Positions 21,236-29,994 of a stretch of DNA of 30,259 nucleotides are shown piece after piece. The stretch is from NCBI GenBank assembly GCA_000969725.1, contig JXSR01S005500.1, one strand, 5' to 3'. Source of the DNA: Ophiothrix spiculata (taxonomy: Eukaryota > Echinodermata > Ophiuroidea > Amphilepidida > Ophiotrichidae). Under the pieces are notes generated by a model. That model was not told the origin of the DNA, did no database searches, and worked only from the letters and a program-made list of their open reading frames with translations. The position numbers and the translations under genes were made by a program. Numbering within the stretch: position 1 is the stretch's first letter; each line of letters begins with the position of its first letter.

Positions 21236-22058
21236 GTCAGTGAGGAGTAAGAGGATAAATTTAAGATAAAAATCAATTATAATATGAATGATTTTGAAAT
21301 TCATTATAATACATCTAAATTCTTGTCCTGGAATTCTCTTTTTTTGTTTAAGATGGAATTAACTGTTAATTAACAAAGAAGTGAGCGTGTAACCCATGTG
21401 TAAAAGGCTGTATTTGGGAAATATTTGGAAATTTTGCCCAGATTAAAGTCATCAAATTTTCAAATGTTTTGATTCTTCCATTTTAGCTTTACTTTTTGGC
21501 CACTTGTAGGAGTGTTCTAAGAGACCTACAGTATTGTACAAGATGTTTTAGTGTTTTTGTAATATTACATCTTGTTTGGATTATTTGAGCTAATATTATC
21601 ACAACAATTCAAACAAATCTAGGTTTTAGGGTTCGATTGTTTCGTAATGTTAACATAGCTGTTTAATCAAACAAGCAGGATTCTCTCTCTGATGAAGTTT
21701 ATTTTGATTTGCTCTTCCTCCAAAAGCAGTATTCTTAAATCAGGCCTTGACCACAATATAAGATTATCCTGTTTTACAGGTGTGGAGCTTTGTTTTGGTT
21801 ACTTTGTTCTTTTTTCCCCTTTTTTGAAGTTAAAATTAGACTTAAATAGGTCAAAAATCTTAAATACAGAGTGGAACAAATAAACAAATTTTACCAAAAA
21901 AATTCTTTAAAAAAGTAGTCAAAATTCATTAAAAAGCTGTTGATTTTACATGACTTTGGCAAGACTAAAAAAGTCTTTTAAAACACAAAATCTTGGATGG
22001 TCAGGCCTAATCATTTACTGATCGTATAATGCTAATGTATTTTTTTTTTCATCCACAG
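21236..22058 (+). other. intron between exons e' and f
   Basis: AT-rich intron. To 21578 it is the tail of the duplicated block. From 21579 on I see only low-complexity A/T-rich sequence and the long T-rich tract before exon f. Confidence 0.7.
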
Positions 22059-22270
22059 CTCCCAGCAGGTGCAGTATCTCTCTTTGGGGATGCTCCTAAC
22101 CCATTAGCCGGCAAACTCTCTCCTACAAAGACGCCATCAGATGAGGAGCAAGAAGACAAGAGGACTCCACCTGTTGCTAAGAAACCAGCCAAGTCCTCGG
22201 GAGGAGGAGGAGGACTCTTTGATGAGGGTGGAAATGATGACCTATTTGGGTCTAGTTCCTCATCTAGCAG
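22059..22270 (+). CDS. WASHC2: WASHC2 exon f (LFa repeat)
   Basis: Exon of 212 bp. The acceptor has a long T run (ttttttttttcatccacag, ending at 22058) and the donor is gtaagg at 22271. It enters in phase 0 and leaves in phase 2. The translation starts LPAGAVSLFGDAPNPL, a one-sided L-F-G segment that matches the GGVALFG block of exons a and h. It continues through a Ser/Pro/Lys linker (KLSPTKTPSDEEQEDKR) and a glycine run to the LFa repeat LFDEGGNDDLFG, ending in a serine run. The serine- and proline-rich linkers could be phosphorylated, but no specific site is claimed. The composition and module order fit the FAM21 tail well. Confidence 0.92.
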
Positions 22271-23378
22271 GTAAGGTTTGTCTTTCTTGGTGATGGATTC
22301 AATCTACAGTATGTTGCTACTCTAGTACCATTTATTTTTCAAACTTGTAACATTGGTTGCTGTAGTCTGTGTTAGTGATTCACTGAATCCTTGAGTCTGT
22401 CATGCTAATTGTTTGCAAGAGATACTACCATGTATTACTTAAGGAGGCTTGATATAGGTGACAAAGCATGTGACTTTCATGATAGAGTTCAAAGGAATTT
22501 TGCATTTATCTAATAAAAAGTATTACATTTTGTGTGAATTTGTTAGGCATTTCGGAATACTTGTATCATTTCCATTCAGAAAAAATGTGTATATTTTATA
22601 AATTTAAGTCTTGATTTCGCACAAGAGTAATTATATATTTCACTGTTAGAAATGGACTATAGCCCATTTTTAAAATAGCAGCCACATGCACTCATGAATT
22701 CAAAATAATGTAAAAGTGATTATTTTCATGTATAGTAATTTCATAATTGATCAATAACCATTTTGAGCATTTTTATGTGTGTGTATGAAAGTTTAATATG
22801 CGCTGTGCATATGTAGTTTTTGCTCTGCGTTTATTTTTGTGGCAGGCAAATGTAAAAAAAGCGTAAAAATAAATATATGGGGAAAATTGCTGCAGTAATA
22901 TTTAATGTCAGGAATGTCAGATGACGATGCTGAAGTTGTCATATGATGTTTTTGAAAACAAAATGTTTAAAAATAGTACAAAATTAATTAATAAGTTTCT
23001 TCAAAAGCTTGCAGACATTTCATAATTGCATATCCTGTTCTGGTGCCAAATAATGATTTCAAAATAGAATATTGTCTGCCCATGAGTTGAGGCAGAGAGT
23101 TGTCAAGTTTTGCTTAAATCTTGTGTCATCTGCGCACAACTTAAAAATATGGTCGATCCTGCAAAAACTCTCATTTAGATCAACATACAAATGTATCCTA
23201 ATTGATTCAAGATAATTAATGCCAGCTGATTTGTGCTGCAGAAGTAAAATATCAAACATCTAAGAGAGATTGCCATCAACCCATTCATTGTTTTATTTTT
23301 ATTTTTTTGTTATTGAAGTCATAAATTTTGAAAAAAAAACAACATCCTTTATTTTCTTCTTTTCTTTCTTGTTTACAG
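22271..23378 (+). other. intron between exons f and g
   Basis: About 1.1 kb of AT-rich intron without a repeat, exon or RNA that I recognise. Open frames here are short and have no motif. Confidence 0.7.
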
Positions 23379-23469
23379 TAAACCAGTCGAAAGCAAGAAG
23401 TCATCAGGTGGCTTATTTGAGGAGGAAGATGGTGACAAAGATATATTTGCAACACCACCAGAACCTAAG
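23379..23469 (+). CDS. WASHC2: WASHC2 exon g (LFa repeat)
   Basis: Exon of 91 bp with a strong pyrimidine tract and acceptor (ttctttcttgtttacag, ending at 23378) and donor gtaatg at 23470. It enters in phase 2, completing the serine codon begun in exon f, and leaves in phase 0. The translation is SKPVESKKSSGG, then the LFa repeat LFEEEDGDKDIF, then ATPPEPK. The second L-F of the repeat is I-F here, a conservative variant of the motif. One LFa repeat per small exon, with linkers split by the introns, is the pattern through this part of the gene. Confidence 0.92.
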
Positions 23470-24229
23470 GTAATGTATTTTATTCCAAACCATTTAATTG
23501 GGACACCGGTCCAACTGAACTATGTCATGGATATAACTGCTGACAATCCCTAAGTAAACAGTTTCATTGGCGTAGAAAAAGAAATAAAAACAATGGAAAA
23601 ACAGTGAAAAAGGGCACAGTAATCCTAATTACTGCTAATAATACACTTAGCGACCTGTCCGATATAGGCAGGTGCCGCTAGTGGCCCCCTGGACCCGTCG
23701 CCGCTTTGGACTAGGATTTATTGCTCACCCCGGGGTTTGCAATCCTGGCTACGCATATGTGTTTTATCAGAGTTTTTATATATTTTGGTAAGTTTTGCAA
23801 CCCAATTTGAAAACAGCCAGGATCCTACCAGGATTACCTTTCATGTTTTTTGATACAACTCTTGAAGCATTCATCAGAGATGGGTCAAAGTATACTTTTT
23901 CTGCTTTGTTATGATAAGAGGAACATGTTAAAATGGTTTTGAACTTGATTTGACTAATTTTCAAATTTGACACTTGTAATTACTTTTACCCACCTCCTGG
24001 GCACCGTGCAACAGACTAATTTTTTGTCCACCTTAGTGATCTTACCTATGGTCTCTAGAACCCATCTAGATAGGACACAACTTTCCTCAAGTTGTCATTT
24101 TGGCCCTGAAGTTTTTCTGACACCGATGAGGCTGTTTTGTTGTTGTTGTTGTTGTTGTTATTGTTGTTGAAATATTTCTTATTTGCTTAGATTTATGTAC
24201 ATATATTTGATTTATTTATCTTTCTACAG
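23470..24229 (+). other. intron between exons g and h
   Basis: Contains an unusual GC-rich patch at about 23650-23755 and a GTT microsatellite at 24136-24169. The remainder is AT-rich and unremarkable. Confidence 0.7.
24136..24169 (+). repeat. (GTT)n microsatellite
   Basis: About eleven trinucleotide units of TTG/GTT with one interruption (tta), about 60 bp before the acceptor of exon h. It may act as part of an extended pyrimidine-rich region, which is inference. Confidence 0.95.
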
Positions 24230-24415
24230 GGACCAAGACCCAATGCAGATTCCAGTCTATTTGATGACTTGGATGATGAAGGTGGCGCAGATGACTTGTT
24301 TGCAAAACCAAAGGAAACCGGCAAGAAGAAGCCTCCTGGTGGGGTGGCGCTGTTTGGCGATGCCGATGTGTTTGGATCACCACCAAAGAAAGAGCAAGAA
24401 AAACCAGAGAATAAG
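24230..24415 (+). CDS. WASHC2: WASHC2 exon h (two LFa-like repeats)
   Basis: Exon of 186 bp, 62 codons, phase 0 at both ends. The acceptor is tttatctttctacag ending at 24229 and the donor is gttagt at 24416. The first repeat is LFDDLDDEGGADDLF, with a longer spacer than usual. Then comes a basic linker (AKPKETGKKKPPGGVALFG) and a short second repeat, LFGDADVFG, ending in SPPKKEQEKPENK. The linker matches exon a (KKIPTGGVALFG), which suggests that a larger unit of linker plus repeat was copied within the tail. The minus-strand open frame over the same bases is a shadow. Confidence 0.93.
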
Positions 24416-24892
24416 GTTAGTGTTTGCACACAAAAATTAAACAAATTGGCTTGAGGAGATGGCACTGCTCTGGGATTTAAATTTGATGTGCATGGTTCCA
24501 ATATCGTGCTAGAATGTCTCTGTTTCAGTAATAACCTGTGTAATAGTGTGATCCAATCTAATAAAAAAATTTTTAGGCATTGGCGTAGTCTGAGTTTCAA
24601 TATGGGGGTGCAATTTTTTTAACCAACTGACAAATGACATATGAGACTCAAAAGGTAGACTTACATTTTTTCAACGTAGCTTTTGAAAAATGACAAGGGG
24701 GAAACGCCCACAAGCACACAGAAATATTTTTACATAATTTCTTGTGAATCTTGGCTCTAAAGTCCCCTCTGGCACCCTCTGGCTTACCACTTCTAGGTTT
24801 AAACACTGCGGGTCCATTATCAGGTAACAATGTTATGTGAAGTTGGGGACATTTCAAATTCATTTGCTTCAAAGTATTTCCTTAGAAATTAA

Positions 24893-25157
24893 AGGAGCTT
24901 GGTCCGATTTTTCAAAATTTAGTTTCCATGGTCACATGAAAGATGACCATTCAAGAGGTCTTAATTTCAAATTTCCGCTTAATCAGTAAAATGGTTTTGA
25001 TTTTATGGGTAGTTTTGTATTTCAGAGCTTCCTATACGTTACTGTATGTAATTAATTATGGTTACCATAATTAGACACATTTTCATTTATATCTCCAAAA
25101 TGGAACATAAGTCAGCCTTGAAATCTCAAAAAGTTTTGGCAATTGGACCAAGCTCCT
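24893..25157. mobile_element. TTAA-flanked MITE, family K2
   Basis: A 265-bp element with inverted ends aggagcttggtcc and ggaccaagctcct, bounded by TTAA at 24889-24892 and 25158-25161. The inner region is AT-rich and non-coding. The right TTAA is also the left TTAA of the next element. Kolobok- or piggyBac-type mobilisation is inferred from the TTAA. Confidence 0.85.
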
Positions 25158-25161
25158 TTAA

Positions 25162-25874
25162 GGCTGGGGTAGACCTTCAAATGGCATAAATGTTTTTTGT
25201 ACTCTAACTCTCAAACTAATTGTATAAACTATATAAAAGTATACATTTTTAGAAACGAAATTTTACCCTGAACATGATGATGATATCAGTTTGTGACCAA
25301 AAATGTCAATTTTGGCAAAAAATGCCAAAAATCGTATTTTTTCCCCCAAAATTTCTGGAAAGCCTAACTAAAATTTGCATTTGTGAAATGTTGAACTTTT
25401 TTGCTTTTTGGAATCTAGAAACAAATGTCTAGGAACGGTTTTCTCGAATTTTTGATTTTTTTCTTAGTTTTTAAAAAAATGCCAAAAATAGGTAAACAAA
25501 TGTAAACAAATCCCACCGCTGCCACCAAAATGGCAATTTTTGGCCTATTTTTGGCAATTTTTCAAAAAATAAGATAAAAATCAAAAATTTGAGAAAACCG
25601 TTCCTAGACATTTGTTTCTAGATTCCAAAAAGCAAAAAAGTTCAAAATTTCACAAATGCAAATTTTAGTTAGGCTTTCCAGAAATTTTGGGGCAAAAAAT
25701 AAGGTTTTTGGCATTTTTTGCCAAAATTGTTATTTTTGGTCAAAAACCGATATCACCAATATGTTCAGAGTAAAAATCCACTTCTAAAAATGTATACTTT
25801 TATATTGTCTATGCAATTAGTTTGAGAGTTAGAGTACAAAAACCATTTATGCTAGTTAAAGGTCTACCCCAGCC
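25162..25874. mobile_element. large foldback element with TTAA flanks, family K3
   Basis: A 713-bp element that is nearly one inverted repeat. Left ggctggggtagaccttcaaa pairs with right ggtctaccccagcc, and pairing continues through gtactctaactctcaaacta, aatttgcatttgtgaaat, agaaacaaatgtctaggaac and ggttttctcgaatttttgat to a short central spacer near 25500-25540. TTAA at 25158-25161 and 25875-25878. No open frame of note. The RNA would form a hairpin of more than 300 bp. Confidence 0.9.
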
Positions 25875-25878
25875 TTAA

Positions 25879-26810
25879 GAGATGGAAGAGTGTTTGTTAC
25901 TGAGTCCTTGAAATGTTTGAAAGAATTTCCACTTTAAAACTTTTGTTAGACTGTATCCACTTATGATATTGCAGTTTTGACCAATTTTTGATATATATGG
26001 GAGTGGTTTGTGGTTTAGTGACATGTTCGACGAAGGCGTTGATCTGGAGCCAAAGATTAAAACATGGCTTCAGCTGTAAGATTATATCAATCATGATGTT
26101 TGTTAATGTAAAATCTTGTATGTTGTCACCAAGGAACAAGGTCATGATTGATTATCTTGAAGCATAATTGGTATAAAAAGTGCTAAATTTGATGGAATGA
26201 ACATGTGTCATTTGAAATTCAGATAGTAGAGATTAGACATACACAAGCAGGCGGGTATGTGGGTGAGTGGTATGGAATGTATGGAGACTTGGTAGTGAAT
26301 AGCAACAATATACAAAACAAATTACAAAATGACCTGGGAATAAGACTAGTACATACCAGGATATATGTGGACAGTGGGGCACCATCAGTAAGGAATGCAG
26401 TTCTTGATTATAGAAACGACTTACTGAGTGTCCTTGGGATGAGACTAGTGATTAAAAAATTTATTAAGATTGACATTAAGTGACATGGGTGAGTCATTGA
26501 ATATAGCCATTGTTTTTATATCTCATTATCATAATCGTGGATCAAATTGATTTGCAATAAGAATTTTGATTAGTTTGTGTTTGTAATTAATGTGGGGATG
26601 TAGAAATATAGCTAGGATTTTTGATTGATAATTAACATCGGGATGTTGTAAAGCTGGATTTTTATGTGGAGACATGAACCGTCAGGATTACTCTGGGCCA
26701 GTTTTAATTTTGTTGAAGGAAGTTGCATCAATATTGTAGCTATGGTTTTTTTAAATGACTGACAACAGGAATTACTGTTACTATTATATGATCATGATTG
26801 AATTATTGGA
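25879..26810 (+). other. intron stretch before exon i
   Basis: AT-rich. A 92-codon open frame at 26205-26483 has no LFa motif, no homologue that I recognise and no good splice context. I treat it as chance. Nothing else supported. Confidence 0.6.
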
Positions 26811-27014
26811 AATAAAGCACCTGGATTGCTAAAATGAGCGTGTTTTGTTTTCAGCAAGTTGCAGGGAGTAGAGACTGGAATAAAGAGCATAGATTGCTGA
26901 ATGAGTGTGATTTGTGTCGCAAGGATTAGAGACAGAGAGGTAAAGCACATGGGATGCTAAAATGCTTGTGTTTTGTTGTTTTCAGCAAGCGGCAGGGATC
27001 CGAGACAGGAGAAC
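26811..27014 (+). repeat. three tandem units overlapping exon i acceptor
   Basis: Units of about 60-75 bp start near 26811, 26879 and 26939. Each has (a)ataaag-a/g-rich start, gattgctaaaatg or gattgctgaatga, a T-rich stretch, and then gcaag followed by a purine-rich end. Units 1 and 3 contain gttttcagcaag with caggg a few bases on, and unit 3 supplies the real acceptor and first codons of exon i. Unit 2 has lost the AG (gtgtcgcaaggatt). Confidence 0.75.
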
Positions 27015-27138
27015 AAACACGCTCAGTCTTTTTAATGATGATGATGAGAAAGATGAGGAGTTATTTGGATCACAGCCACAGACGATAACTGCTTCTAAAG
27101 CAGCACCGCCTCCTATTGTCAAAGCCAAAGAGGACAAG
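26986..27138 (+). CDS. WASHC2: WASHC2 exon i (LFa repeat)
   Basis: Exon of 153 bp, 51 codons, phase 0 at both ends, acceptor gttgttttcag ending at 26985 and donor gtcagt at 27139. The translation begins QAAGIRDRRTNTLS, then the LFa repeat LFNDDDEKDEELFG, then a Pro/Ala/Lys linker (SKAAPPPIVKAKEDK). The acceptor and the first roughly 30 bases of the exon belong to a 65- to 75-bp repeat present three times in tandem just upstream. One upstream unit at 26811-26878 keeps a decoy acceptor at 26853-26854. Using the decoy would meet a TAG at 26927, so the downstream acceptor is preferred. Confidence 0.92.
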
Positions 27139-27391
27139 GTCAGTACATACATACATACATCAGGCTAGTACAATTGGGACTTACACTAATTATAATCAAT
27201 TAGTTCTATAACATTCATTTTGAACACTGACAAATGTTCAAAAAGTTGACTCACAGTCAGTTCAATGTCACTGCAATAACTCTTTAACCGTTGATCCCAC
27301 CTGGACCAAACTTGCAGCATAAACAGTCCTTGACCAAGTGTGTGTCCTTGTGGGGTATGTTCAAGGTCTTTCAAGGCCATAGGTTATATTA

Positions 27392-27990
27392 TCATGTGAG
27401 TGCAAGAATTTTTTTTATCTGCTATGACTGCCATATGTTATTTAAAGGTTAATAAATGCGGATTTCATATCGCGAGTGAAATGAGACAAAATCAATGCAC
27501 GCGTGGTCAATTTTGATGCGTCCAATTCAAGAGGGGCGAGTGCATTTATTGGACAGCAATCAAAATTTACCGCAAGTGCATTGATTTTGTCTCATTTTAT
27601 GAGCATAGTGGAATGCAAATTTTTTAATCTAATTCATACACAGCAGAAAAATAATAGTGTATCTTTTGTGAAATGAAATAAGGCCTTTATATGACCATCA
27701 AAGTCCAAAACTTCTCTAAACTAAATAAATCATCACCCGACAAAAACAATGAAACATTCATATGCACTAAACGCCCGCCACGCAAACCGAAACGTAACAA
27801 GCGCAGTGCATTGTGAAGTTTCACTGCACTCCGCGTACTTGATATTCTTGCATTCTGATTGGCTAGGTGAATTTTATTTAACAACTTATTACTAGAATGC
27901 AAATATCCCTCAAAATTTCTCTTCATATGAAATGGCTGTTCATGTGACACCATCATCTGAAGAACCATTTCAAGAACAATCATCCTTTTT
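27392..27990. mobile_element. palindromic MITE family P, degraded copy with nested insert
   Basis: The left end tcatgtgagtgcaagaa at 27392 and following tatctgctatgactgccat match the family seen at 13089 and 29995. The middle palindrome is partly kept near 27925-27990 (gtgacaccatcatctgaagaaccatttcaaga). In between is foreign sequence including the foldback at 27448-27633. The right terminal repeat is not found. Confidence 0.65.
27448..27633. mobile_element. nested foldback element
   Basis: Perfect 20-bp inverted arms atgagacaaaatcaatgcac (27481-27500) and its complement (27576-27595). Pairing continues outward less exactly (gttaataaatgc with gcaaattttttaat) and inward (ggtcaattttgatgcgtcca with tggacagcaatcaaaattta). 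Non-coding hairpin, apparently inserted in an older family P copy. Confidence 0.75.
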
Positions 27991-28238
27991 ATTAAGCTGT
28001 GAACTTGTGACAAATTATTATTGATTATTGGAGAATCTCATGTACATTTTAAAATATTTCTTAGCAAATTGTATTTGTAAAGTTGATGGATGTCTTGATG
28101 CAAAATATGATGCTCCCTATATTGGAATTTTAGAGAGGTCAAAATATCTTGTTGAAGATTTTTTATGTTGCGCAATATGAAATACTGGGAGAATGAAGCA
28201 CATTCTCATACATTATCTCATATATGTTTATACCATAG

Positions 28239-28364
28239 TTCAACCGCCGCCGAGCCAAAAGCAAAAGTGTGTTTGATGATGAAGATGTCCTATTTGGTAA
28301 TAAGAATGAAGAAGATCCATCCGTTGACTTATTTGGAGCAGAGAGTCCAGTCAGTCCAGAAAAG
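28239..28364 (+). CDS. WASHC2: WASHC2 exon j (LFa repeat)
   Basis: Exon of 126 bp, 42 codons, phase 0 at both ends, acceptor tttataccatag ending at 28238 (moderate pyrimidine content) and donor gtatgt at 28365. The translation starts FNRRRAKSKS, a basic patch, followed by the repeat VFDDEDVLFG, in which the first leucine is replaced by valine. A half motif VDLFG and ESPVSPEK follow. The two SP dipeptides could be targets of proline-directed kinases, which is inference only. The basic patch directly before the acidic repeat resembles the other modules. Confidence 0.9.
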
Positions 28365-29670
28365 GTATGTCAGCCCTTTGCATTTCAAGCTTTATGTTGT
28401 AGTAGATGATATCTGAAATATTATATGACAAAATTTTGATTTCCTTTTTGTGTTGACGTTGACTGTTGTAGTAGTAAAATGCTTTAAAGCAATTTTGGAT
28501 CAAATTGAAATATTTTTCACGTACGCTACTGCATTCCACACTCACGGGAGCGCTTTTGCTGGATGGTCTGGAGTCGTCAATAGATGTTTTAGCTATGAGA
28601 GGGTATTGTCTAGTTTTGGACAACCTCCCTCGATGACACACAAGTATTTCTCATTAGCTACAATTTTGGAATATTTTGTGTTTGGTGTTTTATGCTGATG
28701 TTATATGGGCCATTGTGAAACATGTGTGCAACAGTGAATTAGATCTGAGTGCACCCATGTCAAAAGTAAGGTTTTGTACAAGTTGAACTTTGTTGGGACT
28801 TAAATTACAAGCAGTACATAGTCCCTACCTTGATGCCTACTAAAGGCACTTATAAAGAGGTGCTGTCTGCATTGTATTAGGGCTTTGGAATCAGTGAAGA
28901 ATATCAGAACAACATAGCAAAGCTTAATCAGACTGTGTTTTTACTAGCTTAGTTTACCAGTAATGTTGGGTTGCGAGTCCAGCTATTCCATTGCTTGAAG
29001 TCTGCCAATACATAGTCTTCACACATGTTGCTTTAAAATCTCAAGTCTGCGTATCAGTAGACGTCAAAGTGGCATGTAAGTGCTGGATTCTGAATGCATC
29101 ATAAGCTGTTGATTTGTAATAATGAAACCATAAAGAATAATATAAAGGTGATTTTAAGTGTTCTGTAAATCACTTGAATCCTCCCTCCCCCCAAAATGCA
29201 ATTTTTATGCACTAGAACACACCATACAAACTTTTTATTCTTAAAGAATTTCAGATGTCATCTATTACATTTTCTTTCAAAATAATTGGCTGCTGTAAAT
29301 TTTGCTACAAAAAAAAATGTTTGTTTTTCTATAATTTCAATATAAGCTTTAAGCTTTGTCTTTAACACCTGTGCTCTGTTGATGATTCTCTTTGAGTTTG
29401 TTTGTTGAAAAATGATGTATTGTGAAGAGAGTGTGTGTGTGAAAGTATATGAAAGTTTAGAGATACATTATGGAAAGTCATGTGTAGTAGGAGTGAACTT
29501 GGGAATTTGGAGAAAAAAATAACTCAGAAACTATGTAGTGTAGTATAATGTAGAAGATTTAATGTTCTTGTAACAAAATTGTTAATATTCATGTATAGTT
29601 AAATAAAATTACTAGGGTCTGTAGCACCCTATAGAAGGGGGAATCTAACTTCTCTCCAACACACAATCAG
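28365..29670 (+). other. intron between exons j and k
   Basis: About 1.3 kb. There is a slightly GC-richer stretch at 28518-28640 and otherwise AT-rich sequence with short A and T runs. No exon, RNA gene or clear transposon end found. Confidence 0.65.
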
Positions 29671-29964
29671 CCTCAGGCCCCAGAGGAGCTTATCTACGAA
29701 GATCCAGATGAGCTCAAAAATGCCGACGGACTGTTTGATGACGATGACGACGATGACGAGGAGGAAGGCAATCTGTTTGGAGAAGCTCGCCTGCCGCCAC
29801 CAGTTCCAAGCAAACCAAAAGTGGTAGAAAAGAAACCCAATAGGAGGGTATCTGGAGGATTGTTTGGAGAGGATGCGGAGGAAGACGGGTTATTTGGTGG
29901 ACAGAAGAAAGAACCGACTCATTATGCTGAGTCCTCCAAGAAATCTGTCAAAGGAGATGATTTT
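29671..29964 (+). CDS. WASHC2: WASHC2 exon k (two LFa repeats)
   Basis: The longest exon here: 294 bp, 98 codons, phase 0 at both ends, donor gtaagt at 29965. The translation starts PQAPEELIYEDPDELKNADG, then LFDDDDDDDEEEGNLFG, the most acidic LFa repeat in the window. A Pro/Lys linker follows, then a second repeat LFGEDAEEDGLFG, and QKKEPTHYAESSKKSVKGDDF. The acceptor (acacaatcag, ending at 29670) has a weak pyrimidine tract. A second AG six bases downstream (29675-29676) would remove only Pro-Gln and keep frame, so both may be used. A palindromic MITE starts about 30 bp after the donor. The protein is expected to continue beyond the window. Confidence 0.92.
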
Positions 29965-29994
29965 GTAAGTACATAACAAAATTCTTTTATATCG

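Larger units (their letters stand above)
19553..21578 (+). repeat. duplicated exon block, copy 2
   Basis: Second copy of 17331-19353, beginning at the first base after the gap. It contains exons c', d' and e', the same TTAA-flanked MITE at 20810-21095 and the same 3' intron tail, then diverges at 21579. The sequence following it continues normally to exon f, so this contig is the one anchored to the downstream gene. Confidence 0.95.
1413..29964 (+). other. WASHC2: WASHC2 (FAM21) gene, internal part, spliced
   Basis: Span of the supported exons of one gene for the WASH-complex subunit FAM21/WASHC2. The protein acts at the cytosolic face of endosomes: its long unstructured tail carries LFa repeats that bind retromer VPS35, while its N-terminal head, not in this window, assembles with the other WASH subunits. 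Seen here: 10 to 11 distinct exons with GT..AG borders, compatible phases and no internal stop, encoding acidic repeats such as LFDEDDDLF, LFGNDEEEDLF and LFDDDDDDDEEEGNLF separated by K/P/S-rich linkers. Counting the duplicated exons once, they total 1502 bp, which with one base from an upstream exon gives 501 codons. The first exon begins in phase 1 and the last ends in phase 0, so the gene continues on both sides. The family call rests on repeat pattern and composition, not on an alignment. Confidence 0.85.

Noticed and set aside
24193-24600. Longest minus-strand open frame (135 codons)
   Set aside because: It lies opposite exon h; the + strand there has splice sites and two LFa repeats, so this is a shadow of a biased coding strand.
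26205-26483. 92-codon open frame inside the intron before exon i
   Set aside because: No LFa motif, no recognised family and no convincing acceptor or donor; low-complexity-like repeats of the ctgggaataagactagt type explain the open frame.
27480-27600. CRISPR-like repeat or regulatory hairpin
   Set aside because: A single inverted pair in an animal intron with transposon features; no repeat-spacer array anywhere in the window.
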